Of a DNA stretch of 64,000 nucleotides, positions 24,313 through 32,835 are shown one piece after another; the stretch's first letter is position 1; each line of letters starts with the position of its first letter. The position numbers were made by a program, and so were the translations under genes. A model generated the notes under the pieces. It made no database searches. It saw nothing but the letters and a program-made list of their open reading frames with translations, and was not told the DNA's origin. The DNA lies in assembly GCA_016744295.1 (NCBI GenBank), contig JADGEQ010000021.1:48077-112076 (forward strand), in the 5' to 3' direction. Source of the stretch: Desulfobacteraceae bacterium (GTDB lineage Bacteria > Desulfobacterota > Desulfobacteria > Desulfobacterales > Desulfobacteraceae).

Positions 24313-26229
24313 TCATATATTTTTTTCCAATTTTTTCAACTGCCTGATCAGCCGATGCTCCGGTGCCACTTTACGGATATTCAGCTGAAATTCTGTATAG
24401 GAGTCAATACCGGTTTGGGATGATATTTCAATGAACCCCTCATGAATTTCAGCAGCCTGTTTGATATTTTCTGATCCATAGCCAGTGCCGTGACCCTGTT
24501 GTTTGGAGGTGTACCTGCGGTCTGAAAAAAAAGCTGCTTTCTGATCCGCAGTCATACCCAGCCCTGAATCCCGGTACTTGAGAATATGATAGTCAAAATT
24601 TTCATCAAGACTGATCCGGATTTCAACCATGCCTCCCTTTGCCAGCATGGCATCAAAAGAATTGCTTGTCAGGTTCAGCAATGCACCCTCCAGGCTTTCT
24701 TCATTTCCGAATATGCCTCTATCTGTTACATCCACCACAATGGTCAGGTGATCCTTTATCTTGTGATACTGTTTCAAATTCAGAATCTGGTTGTGCATCA
24801 TACTGTGGATAAATGGTCTAATGTTCATGACCCGCCGTTTTTCATCCCTGGCATCTCTCAGGATATCCTGAAGCTGGCCAGTGGATGCTGTAACCGCCTC
24901 TCTGGAGGATTTGCCCTGTACCAAAAATTCGTGGATGGCTGCGATCTCTTCTGGCTGTATTCCCGTATTTCTATTGCGGACAGCTTCAACGGCCATGAGT
25001 GCAAGATCTGTATAGCAGACAACGCCTGACTCAAGATTGTTCAGGTCATGCAGTTTACCGGAAATAATTTTCAGGGTTTCAACCACCGACCTCCAGGTAT
25101 CGTTTTTCAGGGTAATGTCCGCTTCAATGCTCTGTCGTTGCTGACGGTTCAGTTTCTGGTTGAGGGAATCTACCTGATAAGCCAGTTGATCAGTGGTCCG
25201 TATCAAGGTCTCTTTGTCTGTGTTGATTTTTTTTGCATAGCCTGTGAATGCTGTCAGAAAATTGGTGATCCTTTTCCACCTGGGCACCTCATCATACCAG
25301 GTATGGACAATTGCCGAGGTTCTCCGGTCTGGAAGAAAAGTGCCGGGGTGCACCATCACATAAGGTTTTCCATTCTGTGATACCCCGGTAATGGCCCGAT
25401 CGATAAAAACTCCCTCCAACCCCTGCTTCCGATCCACAATTCTTGGGTCAATATCTTGTTTAAAAGCTTCTATGGGGCCCTTTTTTCCAAATTTTCCCTT
25501 CAGGTGGAGGCCTTTCAGAATCAGATCTTTTCCTGCTGAAATCTCGTAATGAAGTTTCTGGTCCAAATTTTCACGGAGCCTTTGGGCCAGGGTGGTACCG
25601 CTCACAGCAATGATGGTTTTTGAAGGCGGTGCTCCGTGGACCAGGGGAGCTCCTGCCACGAGGCCGGCAAAATTTTCATGGAAGGATGAATCCCCAAAGG
25701 TATCTGCATACAATTCCACGGTCTGGTGACTGAAAATAGCGTCACTTCCGGTGATATCAATGGTTTTTACCGTATCCACATTGGAAAACTGTCTGGAGAA
25801 AAAGGGAACAAACCGCATAATTGACCGGATGCCCAACATCCTCATTCCCACACCGTAGATACCAAATGCCCCGTATTCCATGGCCCGCAACCCGATCTGA
25901 AACCCGTCTGCAAGCACAAAGTCCGGCAGCACCTTTACCCGAAAATTGGTGATCAGCCGGGCAGCAGCATCAGCGGTCAGCCATTTGCCTGTGTTCAAGA
26001 ATTCTTGGCGCGTGATTCCTTCAAACCCCTCATAAATCAGATGGGCCCGCTCAGGGGCGTGGATATTAGAAAAAATATCAAGGGCTCTGGCTTCCATACA
26101 AGAATAAACCCCATGGTCCACGGTCAGCTTTTCAGGAAGGACGAATCCGCCCTTGGTGTGATAATCAAAAGGGGTAGGCCTAAACATGGGCTGCTGAATG
26201 ATCTTCTGATTATCATCGTTCTGATCCAT
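24313..26229 (-). CDS. Sensor histidine kinase with an unrecognised N-terminal domain
   Basis: This 638-residue protein has no obvious membrane helix. Residues 1 to about 350 form a domain I cannot assign, with MEARALDIFSNIHAPERAHL, AMEYGAFGIYGVGMRMLG and DTVKTIDITGSDAIF. A coiled-coil stretch (TDQLAYQVDSLNQKLNRQQR) precedes an H-box (GKLHDLNNLESG) and a GHKL ATPase with N-box LNLTSNSFDAM, DSGLGMT and GHGTGYGSENIKQ. It therefore likely autophosphorylates in response to a cytoplasmic signal. The start at 26229 (MDQNDDN) is preferred over an upstream TTG because TTGACA-N16-TGATAA on the minus strand places the transcript start at or next to this ATG. No response regulator is adjacent. Confidence 0.8.
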   Translation of the reverse strand: MDQNDDNQKIIQQPMFRPTPFDYHTKGGFVLPEKLTVDHGVYSCMEARALDIFSNIHAPERAHLIYEGFEGITRQEFLNTGKWLTADAAARLITNFRVKVLPDFVLADGFQIGLRAMEYGAFGIYGVGMRMLGIRSIMRFVPFFSRQFSNVDTVKTIDITGSDAIFSHQTVELYADTFGDSSFHENFAGLVAGAPLVHGAPPSKTIIAVSGTTLAQRLRENLDQKLHYEISAGKDLILKGLHLKGKFGKKGPIEAFKQDIDPRIVDRKQGLEGVFIDRAITGVSQNGKPYVMVHPGTFLPDRRTSAIVHTWYDEVPRWKRITNFLTAFTGYAKKINTDKETLIRTTDQLAYQVDSLNQKLNRQQRQSIEADITLKNDTWRSVVETLKIISGKLHDLNNLESGVVCYTDLALMAVEAVRNRNTGIQPEEIAAIHEFLVQGKSSREAVTASTGQLQDILRDARDEKRRVMNIRPFIHSMMHNQILNLKQYHKIKDHLTIVVDVTDRGIFGNEESLEGALLNLTSNSFDAMLAKGGMVEIRISLDENFDYHILKYRDSGLGMTADQKAAFFSDRRYTSKQQGHGTGYGSENIKQAAEIHEGFIEISSQTGIDSYTEFQLNIRKVAPEHRLIRQLKKLEKNI

Positions 26230-26237
26230 GGGACAAG

Positions 26238-26265
26238 TTATCAGATTAAGGGATAATTTTGTCAA
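26238..26265 (-). promoter_or_regulatory. Promoter that would give a leaderless kinase mRNA
   Basis: On the minus strand TTGACA (26265-26260), a 16-bp spacer and TGATAA (26243-26238). The ATG at 26229 lies nine bases after the -10 element, so transcription would begin about at the start codon. No Shine-Dalgarno sequence is present there (CTTGTCCC), which fits leaderless translation. The 262 bp beyond it, up to the flavoprotein gene, holds nothing recognisable. Confidence 0.5.
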
Positions 26266-26527
26266 GAACTTATATGAGATGAATGGCGAAAACCTTGCCG
26301 ATCGGCCTCACCACCACCGCATGTTCCAGCAGCCATGTTTAAACTCTTTGTTGTACTTTTGGAATAAACGCCTGGCGCATACCAGATATAGTGGTTGGAA
26401 TTTTTTAAAAAAAATATGATCTAAACAGGAAAGGAAGTGCTCAGTAAATTTTGTACATTGTTTAGCAGATTTTTTTCTCACAAAATATGAAATAAAAAAT
26501 CAACTGATTCTCCATCTCCAATCTCAA

Positions 26528-28108
26528 TCATACACTTTTATCTTCTATTTGCGACATGATATGTTCTGATAATGCCGTAATCGTCAAGCTGGGATTCACT
26601 CCCAGATTCACTGGAACAACAGAGCCGTCCGCAACAAAAAGATTTCGGTATCCAAAGATTTCCCCATTTTTCCCCACCACCCCTTTTTCCGGAGAGTCTC
26701 CCATACAGCACCCACCTAAAATATGTGCGGTGCCAGGTGCATTAAAAACAGCTTCTCCAAAAAAACTAAGGGGGGTTCCATCCATTTTTTTTGCCAGTTT
26801 TTCAGTCACCTTATTGGCAATGGGGATATAGGCTGGGTTGGCTTTTTTCCCTTCGGGTAATTTCGAATTCATGCTGTATCCGCCAAATCGCCACCACCGC
26901 GGCTTATAATCAAATTGCAGATAGTTGGAGTCTGTCTGCATAACCAGAACCACTGTTGTTGAAGCGGCCATGCCAAAGGGCCATAATAGTTGTAAAAATT
27001 TAATGGGATGCTTTATAATATTGCCCATATATCTTACAAAGCGCGGAACATTTCCGCCGCCGCCTGTCATCAAGGTCAATAAATTGAGCAGCACGTCGGA
27101 CCCCTTGTTGTATCGCACCATTTCAACATGGGTGGTTTCATCTGGATAGATACCGGATGTAATGGCAATTTGATCATTCCAGTCTGTTTTTTTATCATTG
27201 GATTTTACGCCCAGCAACGCCTCGGAATTGGTTCTTACAAAATCACCCAGACAGTTTGATATTTTCGGTAGCAGCCCTTCCTGTTTGCATCTCATTAAAA
27301 GTTTGACAGACCCCATAACCCCGCCACTGAATATGGCACCTTTTGTTCTGAACGTTTTTTTGGATTTAAAAATCCCAGTCGTTTTTTTTGTGGTAATTTC
27401 ATAACCGCCACTACAGGGGATAACACCCGTTACTTCGGTTTCAGGAATTATATCAACCCCGAGTCCTTCGGCCAGGTAAAGATAATTTTTATCAAGGGTA
27501 TTTTTTGCACCGCTGGGACACCCCACCATGCAGGACCCGCAAAAGTCGCATCCTGTCCTCTCAGGCCCTTTTCCATCAAAGTACGGATCTGCTGTTTTCT
27601 CTTTTGGGGTTCCAAAAAAAATACCCACATCGTTTTTATGAAAGGTGTCTTTTCCACAAATTTCTTTCCCAACTTCCCTTAAACAGTTATCCGCAGCACC
27701 GATCTGAGGGCTGGGATTTGCACCCAGCATTTTTTTTGCTTGCTCATAATGGGGCATCATTTGTTCCTTGCAATTATCCATTCCCCACTCCGGTTTTTCA
27801 AACACCTCGTCCGGAGGAACAAGCAATTGATTGGCATACACCAGGCTGCCGCCGCCAACCCCGCCACCGTGGAAAATCAAAACGTGTTTTAACTGTGTGA
27901 GCATTTGAAAGCCATAACAGCCCAATTGCGGTAGCCACATATACTTTCTCGTGTTCCAGTTGGTTTTTGGAAAATCTTTATTGGCCCATTGCTTTCCCTT
28001 TTCCAGCACGGCAACCTTATACCCTTTTTCAGCAAGTCTTAATGCAGATACACTGCCGCCAAAACCTGAACCAATGACGATATAATCGTATTCATGAGCG
28101 GAATCCAT
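26528..28108 (-). CDS. GMC-family FAD oxidoreductase (cholesterol-oxidase-like)
   Basis: This 526-residue flavoprotein has the N-terminal FAD site DYIVIGSGFGGSVSALRLAEKG. A GMC-type segment HGGGVGGGSLVYANQL, a substrate/cap region and the C-terminal GMC motif HILGGCCMGDSPEKGVV with LFVADGSVVPVNLGVNP follow. A Cys-rich element near residue 195 (CDFCGSCMVGCPSGAKN) resembles that in bacterial cholesterol-oxidase/GMC members. The start at 28108 has GGAGGCGCTA upstream; four extra codons before it are unlikely. The enzymes oxidise alcohols or steroid-like substrates; the electron acceptor in an anaerobe would not be oxygen. It appears monocistronic. Confidence 0.87.
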   Translation of the reverse strand: MDSAHEYDYIVIGSGFGGSVSALRLAEKGYKVAVLEKGKQWANKDFPKTNWNTRKYMWLPQLGCYGFQMLTQLKHVLIFHGGGVGGGSLVYANQLLVPPDEVFEKPEWGMDNCKEQMMPHYEQAKKMLGANPSPQIGAADNCLREVGKEICGKDTFHKNDVGIFFGTPKEKTADPYFDGKGPERTGCDFCGSCMVGCPSGAKNTLDKNYLYLAEGLGVDIIPETEVTGVIPCSGGYEITTKKTTGIFKSKKTFRTKGAIFSGGVMGSVKLLMRCKQEGLLPKISNCLGDFVRTNSEALLGVKSNDKKTDWNDQIAITSGIYPDETTHVEMVRYNKGSDVLLNLLTLMTGGGGNVPRFVRYMGNIIKHPIKFLQLLWPFGMAASTTVVLVMQTDSNYLQFDYKPRWWRFGGYSMNSKLPEGKKANPAYIPIANKVTEKLAKKMDGTPLSFFGEAVFNAPGTAHILGGCCMGDSPEKGVVGKNGEIFGYRNLFVADGSVVPVNLGVNPSLTITALSEHIMSQIEDKSV

Positions 28109-28302
28109 TAGCGCCTCCATTTAATTTGGTTAAAATAAATCGTTCTAATTATGGTTACCAAGGTTTAAGTAAGAGCTATGCATTTTATACAAAGTTAATT
28201 TCTATATTGGTGCCGTCTTCATCATATAGGCAAAAAACACCAGGGAGATTATCCAATTGAGGGTTGAGGGATAAACCCGGGAAAAACCAGATAAAAGCGG
28301 TG

Positions 28303-28328
28303 CTTATTCAGATTGGGATCTGAATAAG
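28303..28328 (-). terminator. Hairpin after the FAD dehydrogenase gene
   Basis: CTTATTCAGAT and ATCTGAATAAG form a perfect 11-bp stem with a 4-nt loop, 16 bases beyond the minus-strand stop at 28345. On that strand it is followed by CACCGCTTTTATC, a weak T-run. The rest of the 236-bp gap to the GMC gene start shows nothing definite. Confidence 0.65.
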
Positions 28329-28344
28329 ATTATTGCCAGACAAA

Positions 28345-29892
28345 TTATACCAGAACAGAGTCCTGGTGAATGATGGACATGGCGGTCTTTATCCCGTCCA
28401 CGCCGCTGGAAATAATCCCCCCGGACCAGCCAGACCCCTCCCCTGCAAGATAAAGGTTGGAAAATCCCTGGCAGCGTCTGTCAGGATCTCTTAGGGCCTG
28501 GATCGGAGACGAAGTTTTGCTCTCCAGTCCCAGGATAATGCCGGAATCAAACCCCTTAAGCTTCCGGTTGAACTGGGTCAACCCGTGGGCAATGGATCGG
28601 CTGATTTCTTTGGGGAGCAGTTCCCACAAAGGGGCCGGGGCAAGGCCCAAAGGATAACTTGTATCAACGATCCGGGAAGGGGCCTTTTTTTTAATAAACC
28701 CGTCTATGGAGGCAAAGGGGGCCTTATACCCCTTGGAATATTGATAGAAACTATGTTCCAGATTGCCCAGCCAGTCCAGGGCTTCCAGGGGGTCCACCTT
28801 TTTTCCCAACAGAGAGTCAAGGTTTATGCCGGCCACACAGGCGGCGTTGGCAAAACTGCCGTTTCGTTTATACCGGCTCATGCCGTTAACAATATTGGCG
28901 GCTTCATAGGCTGTGGCCGGAACCACCATGCCGCCGGGGCACATGCAGAAGGTGTAAACCGGAAGAGTGTCGTCTCCCTTTGCGGTAAGCCGGTATTCTG
29001 CCGCCTTGACCCCGGAAAGGGCAGCACGTCCCCACTGGGCCGTGTTAATGAGTTCCTGGGGATGCTCCACCCGACAGCCGATTGCAAAATTTTTTGTCTG
29101 GAAAATGACATGGTTTTTGATGAGCATCCGGTAGGTTTCATGGGCGGAATGCCCCGGAGCAATGACCACCACATCAGCCGGGATCTCGCCTGTTGAGGTG
29201 ACAGCAGCCACAACATTTTTGTTTTTGATGATCAGGTCCGTGAGCAGGGTTTCAAACTGCATCTGTCCCCCCAGCGCTTCGAATTCTTTTCTCAACCCCA
29301 CCACAATGCGTCTGAGATGATCCGTGCCCAAATGAGGATGGGCCAGGTATTCGATTTCTTTGGGGGCGCCTGCCCGGATATAGCTGGACAGGATAAATTG
29401 TTTTTCCCGGACGACCTTCTTGGTTCGAGAGGTGAGCTTTCCATCTGAAAAGGTGCCGGCTCCACCTTCGCCAAAGGCATAATTGTTGATGGGGTCAAAG
29501 GTGCCGGCGGATTCAAAAGTTTGGATACTGTCCGAACGGGTTGCCACATTGGACCCCCGTTCGATGAGCAGGGTTTGAAATCCGGCTTTCTGCAAAACCA
29601 GGGCGGCAAAAAACCCGGCCGGTCCGCTTCCCACCACCAGGGCCCGGGCGGTTCTCTTTTTATGGGGGATTTCCAACTCTGGATAGGCAAAAGGTTCGCC
29701 GCCGGTGAGTTCATCGGACAGAACACCAACCCGCATCAACCAGTGGATATTTGATTTTTTCCGTGCATCCAAACTTTTGCCCTGGATCTGCCAGGTGAAA
29801 TCCCGGATTCCCAGTTGTTTTGCAATGGCATCATTCAACACTTGGTCAATGTAGTCGGTGGGGAGTTGAAGACTTATTTCCCGGAAGCCCAA
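28345..29892 (-). CDS. NAD(P)/FAD-dependent dehydrogenase of the uncharacterised COG2509 type
   Basis: This 515-residue flavoprotein begins with a small helical/strand domain (REISLQLPTDYIDQVLNDAI), then the FAD site ARALVVGSGPAGFFAALVLQKAG at about residue 85. YAFGEGGAGTFSDGKLTSR follows, and near the C-terminus LYLAEGEGSGWSGGIISSGVDG-like residues close the FAD site. The TTG at 29892 was chosen because CAGGAG lies eight bases upstream and the protein then starts directly at the conserved first strand; an upstream GTG at 29940 lacks a ribosome site. Members of this family are widespread in anaerobes; the reaction is unknown. Confidence 0.83.
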   Translation of the reverse strand: MGFREISLQLPTDYIDQVLNDAIAKQLGIRDFTWQIQGKSLDARKKSNIHWLMRVGVLSDELTGGEPFAYPELEIPHKKRTARALVVGSGPAGFFAALVLQKAGFQTLLIERGSNVATRSDSIQTFESAGTFDPINNYAFGEGGAGTFSDGKLTSRTKKVVREKQFILSSYIRAGAPKEIEYLAHPHLGTDHLRRIVVGLRKEFEALGGQMQFETLLTDLIIKNKNVVAAVTSTGEIPADVVVIAPGHSAHETYRMLIKNHVIFQTKNFAIGCRVEHPQELINTAQWGRAALSGVKAAEYRLTAKGDDTLPVYTFCMCPGGMVVPATAYEAANIVNGMSRYKRNGSFANAACVAGINLDSLLGKKVDPLEALDWLGNLEHSFYQYSKGYKAPFASIDGFIKKKAPSRIVDTSYPLGLAPAPLWELLPKEISRSIAHGLTQFNRKLKGFDSGIILGLESKTSSPIQALRDPDRRCQGFSNLYLAGEGSGWSGGIISSGVDGIKTAMSIIHQDSVLV

Positions 29893-30092
29893 ATCATCTA
29901 TCTCCTGTTTTTTTTGCAAAGGGTTTGGATGCCTATACACACAGAGCCATGGCGACCAAAAGTATCGGAGTCTACCAGTATTCCTGAATATTGTAAATCG
30001 GTTTCACTTTGCCAAGATTAATTTTGGGGTTGTTTTGACTTTGTTTTTTTCTTGGCAGGTGATCTTCTGTTTGGCCTAATATTCAGAATCAT

Positions 30093-30108
30093 GTTCTGTA
30101 TACAGAAC
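30093..30108. promoter_or_regulatory. Perfect 16-bp palindrome, candidate operator
   Basis: GTTCTGTATACAGAAC is fully self-complementary and sits 200 bp upstream of the FAD dehydrogenase start, in a 333-bp AT-rich gap (29893-30225). Its symmetry and size fit a dimeric repressor site. A further imperfect stem (CCACAGAAC with GTTCTCTGG, 30150-30184) may terminate the upstream DUF2284 operon. Confidence 0.5.
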
Positions 30109-30225
30109 TTTTAAAATTTAAACATTATTTGTCTATAATTTTTTATAACCACAGAACAGAAAAAACCGCGCTTGGTTCTCTGGTCACCCAAATAGGGAAA
30201 GGATATCTTATTATTGGATATCGGG

Positions 30226-30906
30226 TTAATTGATTAATACCAACCCATAAATAGGTGATATTGGGGCTGGGATTAAATTTTCTGCCTCGCCGGGTGCAGC
30301 ATCACTCCCGGCACTGCCCGGCGATACTCCGCCCGGCAATACTCCGCCCGGCGATACTCCGCCTATTGAATCCGGACCATGGGTGCCGGTCCATCCCGCT
30401 GTTTTGACAAGCTTGGCCACATTAATCCCGAATCCCGACATGGAGGGTCTTGCCCGTTGAGGATTTCTGCAATTGCCCGGATCTAAAAGCCCAGGGCAAT
30501 CAAGGAAATCAAAGCAAAATATGTTTTTACAGGAACCGCCGGCATAGGCCTGGGCACGGGTAAACCCCATTTTTATGGCAGATTGCTCTATATTGGCCGC
30601 TATTTCATGGAGCAATTGAAAAAACTCCCGGCGTTCACTGGAAAACAAAAGTTCTGAAGGAACATCAATCTTAAAAAAAAGTCCCTGATCAAAGGCTTCA
30701 AGCTGTTTTCTGAATGCCAAGGGGCCAGGAACATGGGGGGGGCAGCTTTTTGACAACCCGTAATTTTCACACCGGGGTTTACGGCAATAGTCCGCAAGAT
30801 GATCTTCGGCCAGAATATCCTTTGCTGAAACAATGACCACCTCGCTTGCACCTGATAAGTGTGCACCCTGAACCAATTTGTTTATTTTGTCGCTCTTGTC
30901 ATTCAA
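30226..30906 (-). CDS. DUF2284 predicted metal-binding protein
   Basis: This 226-residue protein has the Cys-rich DUF2284 pattern: CRKPRCENYGLSKSCPPHVPGP at about 37-58, then ACGGSC-like AQAYAGGSCKNIFCF near 120, and CPGLLDPGNCRNPQRARPSMSG near 140. Such spacing suggests an Fe-S or metal site. The family is common in methanogens, acetogens and sulfate reducers and its function is unknown. The C-terminus beyond about residue 180 is a Gly/Pro/Val/Ser repeat tail not expected in the family. It overlaps the upstream DUF3786 gene by four bases (ATGA). Confidence 0.83.
   Translation of the reverse strand: MNDKSDKINKLVQGAHLSGASEVVIVSAKDILAEDHLADYCRKPRCENYGLSKSCPPHVPGPLAFRKQLEAFDQGLFFKIDVPSELLFSSERREFFQLLHEIAANIEQSAIKMGFTRAQAYAGGSCKNIFCFDFLDCPGLLDPGNCRNPQRARPSMSGFGINVAKLVKTAGWTGTHGPDSIGGVSPGGVLPGGVSPGSAGSDAAPGEAENLIPAPISPIYGLVLIN
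30316..30360. repeat. In-frame 15-bp tandem repeat in the DUF2284 tail
   Basis: Three units of GCCCGGCRATACTCC, encoding GGVSP/GGVLP-type pentapeptides on the minus strand near the C-terminus of the DUF2284 protein. Confidence 0.93.
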
Positions 30907-31535
30907 CCCGTCTTTCTCCTTTCTTTTAACCCGTCTTTCAAGCGTTTGGCAAGGGAGGCGCTTGTCATGGCCAGGGACTCCGGATCAAGGTAAAACTCTG
31001 AATGCTTCTGAAAAAGAACGCTGCAATGGGCGGGAAATGAATCTTCTTTATCATTAAAAAGCAGAAGTAATGATATTCTGGGGAGTGCAGCAAATTCCAG
31101 GGCCAGGTCATAGGAGGCTGACAGTTCATGGTCAACCCCTCCCAGGGCTTTACCGGCCTGGAAAAGGTTATCCTTTTTGCCGGAAAACGTTTTCACAATG
31201 GCTTGTTCGGTATCGCTGCTGAAAAAATTTGTATTGGTAAAATGGGAAGCGCGTTTAAAATCCCGAAAAGAGACCCACCGCTTATCTGTATACGTTTTGT
31301 CGGGACACAGCAGAACATACTTGGCAAGAATGACGCAGACCCCGTAATCGGGCCTGCTGCCAGAAGCATCGAAAATACCCTTTTTTGAAACATGATAATC
31401 CCTGCCATTGAAGGGTATCAAGAGCGTGTCGCCATCCAGTTCAATGCCGAGTCTGTCTTTTATGCCTGAAAAATCAATTGTTGCAATCTGATCACAATAC
31501 TGCTGGTAATTTTCGTCAAATATTTTGGCAACCAT
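30903..31535 (-). CDS. DUF3786 protein
   Basis: This 210-residue soluble protein carries the DUF3786 features: an N-terminal FDENYQQYCDQIATIDF segment, YGVCVILAKYVLLCPD near 75, VSFRDFKRASHF, and a C-terminal LLLLFNDKEDSFPAHCSVLFQKHSE. The family is found in strict anaerobes, often beside corrinoid or Fe-S proteins, and has no assigned function. GGGAGACAAAA precedes the ATG. It is the first gene of a two-gene operon with DUF2284, overlapping by four bases, so the products probably act together. Confidence 0.83.
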   Translation of the reverse strand: MVAKIFDENYQQYCDQIATIDFSGIKDRLGIELDGDTLLIPFNGRDYHVSKKGIFDASGSRPDYGVCVILAKYVLLCPDKTYTDKRWVSFRDFKRASHFTNTNFFSSDTEQAIVKTFSGKKDNLFQAGKALGGVDHELSASYDLALEFAALPRISLLLLFNDKEDSFPAHCSVLFQKHSEFYLDPESLAMTSASLAKRLKDGLKERRKTG

Positions 31536-31678
31536 TTTTGTCTCCCAAAGCTTTCCGCTATTTAAAGGATCGTTATTGATTCGGTTTGAATATCACACCC
31601 CATATGAACATGGACAGAAATTAATTTCATCACCCATTTGGGGGATTTTGGACAAAAGAATAATAATTGGGTCACCCC

Positions 31679-32524
31679 TCACTCCATGAGGCGTTTATAA
31701 ACCGCCAGATCTTTTTTCAAATAATGGAAATAATGGTCGTGGACATTGTCTGCAAAGTTTTCAAATTTTTTATAGGTTTCCGGGTCCAGAGATGCAGAAT
31801 AGAGATTGACGACCAGGTCATGGGCAATATAGTCCTCACTGACCTCGATAAACCCCTCATCCCGTGTCCAGGTCACCTTGGCAGCAGCCCCCCGGGACAT
31901 AATACCGGAGATGGCATGGGTGCTGTCAATGATAATGGACAAATACCGCTCCTTTTTCTCGGCCATATACCGGTCTATTCTTCGGTGGGGAACCAAAGAC
32001 GGATAGGCGGAGTTCTTTCCAAAATAGATCCCCCTGAGCTTTACCCCCCTGTCCAGGGCATCATCCAGTTCACCCGTCAGCTCTTTTATCTCTTCTTCCC
32101 AGATGGAGAGGGCCACCCGTTTTTGGGCACCCTGGATCAATAATTTTAAAAAACTGATGATATTTTCCCGGCCTGAGATGACCACAAGCTTGTCATCCTG
32201 CTTGGGTTCCTGGTAGAGGGCACCGGCATATTCCGACAGATCTTCAAAAAGTTTTGCATAATGACTCTTGAGTTTTTTAATGAAGATCCGGGGTTCCATG
32301 GGATAATAAACCTTGGTTTTTTTCTCGGCCTGTTCAAAAACCATCTGCTTGTCTATGAGATTTTTCAACACCTCGTAAATCCGGGACCGTGGGATCCCCG
32401 AGGCTTTACTCAAGGCATACCCGTTCAGGGGGAACTCTTCCAGCAGCTTCAGATAGGCTTTGCATTCATACTCGGAAAACCCCAGGGTTTTCATATCTGT
32501 CATCATCCGGAGTGCTTTTTCCAT
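31679..32524 (-). CDS. TrmB-family transcriptional regulator
   Basis: This 281-residue protein has an N-terminal winged helix-turn-helix (LGFSEYECKAYLKLLEEF, then LSKASGIPRSRIYEVLKNL), typical of TrmB. A C-terminal PLD-like effector domain (about 110-260) follows with LVVISGRENIISFLKLLI. TrmB regulators usually respond to sugars or metabolites. The start at 32524 shares its A with the azlD stop (TAATG), so it is translated with azlCD and probably regulates that operon or its physiology. A longer upstream reading would run out of frame through azlD and is not credible. Confidence 0.87.
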   Translation of the reverse strand: MEKALRMMTDMKTLGFSEYECKAYLKLLEEFPLNGYALSKASGIPRSRIYEVLKNLIDKQMVFEQAEKKTKVYYPMEPRIFIKKLKSHYAKLFEDLSEYAGALYQEPKQDDKLVVISGRENIISFLKLLIQGAQKRVALSIWEEEIKELTGELDDALDRGVKLRGIYFGKNSAYPSLVPHRRIDRYMAEKKERYLSIIIDSTHAISGIMSRGAAAKVTWTRDEGFIEVSEDYIAHDLVVNLYSASLDPETYKKFENFADNVHDHYFHYLKKDLAVYKRLME

Positions 32525-32835
32525 TATCCAAGCCCCCCAAGAATTAGATAGGTAACCCCCACCGATCCCAGTACCGGCACGATGATGCCACCCCTGAAAA
32601 AAGAGTAGATTGCCGTAAAACCGAGCCCCAGCAGGGCGGCCTCGGGCATGTCCGGGGTGGCTGTCACGACGCCGGGGATGATCAGAGCCCCAATGGCAGC
32701 CACGGGGATGCATTTTAAAAAGGCATCCACCTTTCTGGGAATTTGGGTATTACTGAAAAATAAAAAGGGCAGCAATCTGGGGACATAGGTTACCCCGGCC
32801 ATTCCAAAAATCAAGAAAATCAGATTATTATCCAC
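32524..32835 (-). CDS. azlD: AzlD-family branched-chain amino-acid transport subunit
   Basis: This 103-residue membrane protein has about four helices and the AzlD pattern TYVPRLLPFLFF near residue 17 followed by KCIPVAAIGALIIPGV. With AzlC it forms an exporter of branched-chain amino acids (BrnFE/AzlCD type). The start is a GTG at 32835 inside the end of azlC, preceded by an excellent AGGAGGAG ribosome site. It overlaps azlC by eight bases. Confidence 0.88.
   Translation of the reverse strand: MDNNLIFLIFGMAGVTYVPRLLPFLFFSNTQIPRKVDAFLKCIPVAAIGALIIPGVVTATPDMPEAALLGLGFTAIYSFFRGGIIVPVLGSVGVTYLILGGLG

Noticed and set aside
26228..26419. Plus-strand frame with a His-rich RPHHHRMFQ segment, considered as a transposase remnant
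   Set aside because: No transposase motif, inverted repeats or target duplication could be seen; it also overlaps the kinase promoter.
32525..32713. N-terminal extension of the TrmB-type regulator
   Set aside because: It would be translated out of frame through azlD, is His/Arg/Gly-rich, and the ATG at 32524 shares the azlD stop in a TAATG junction.
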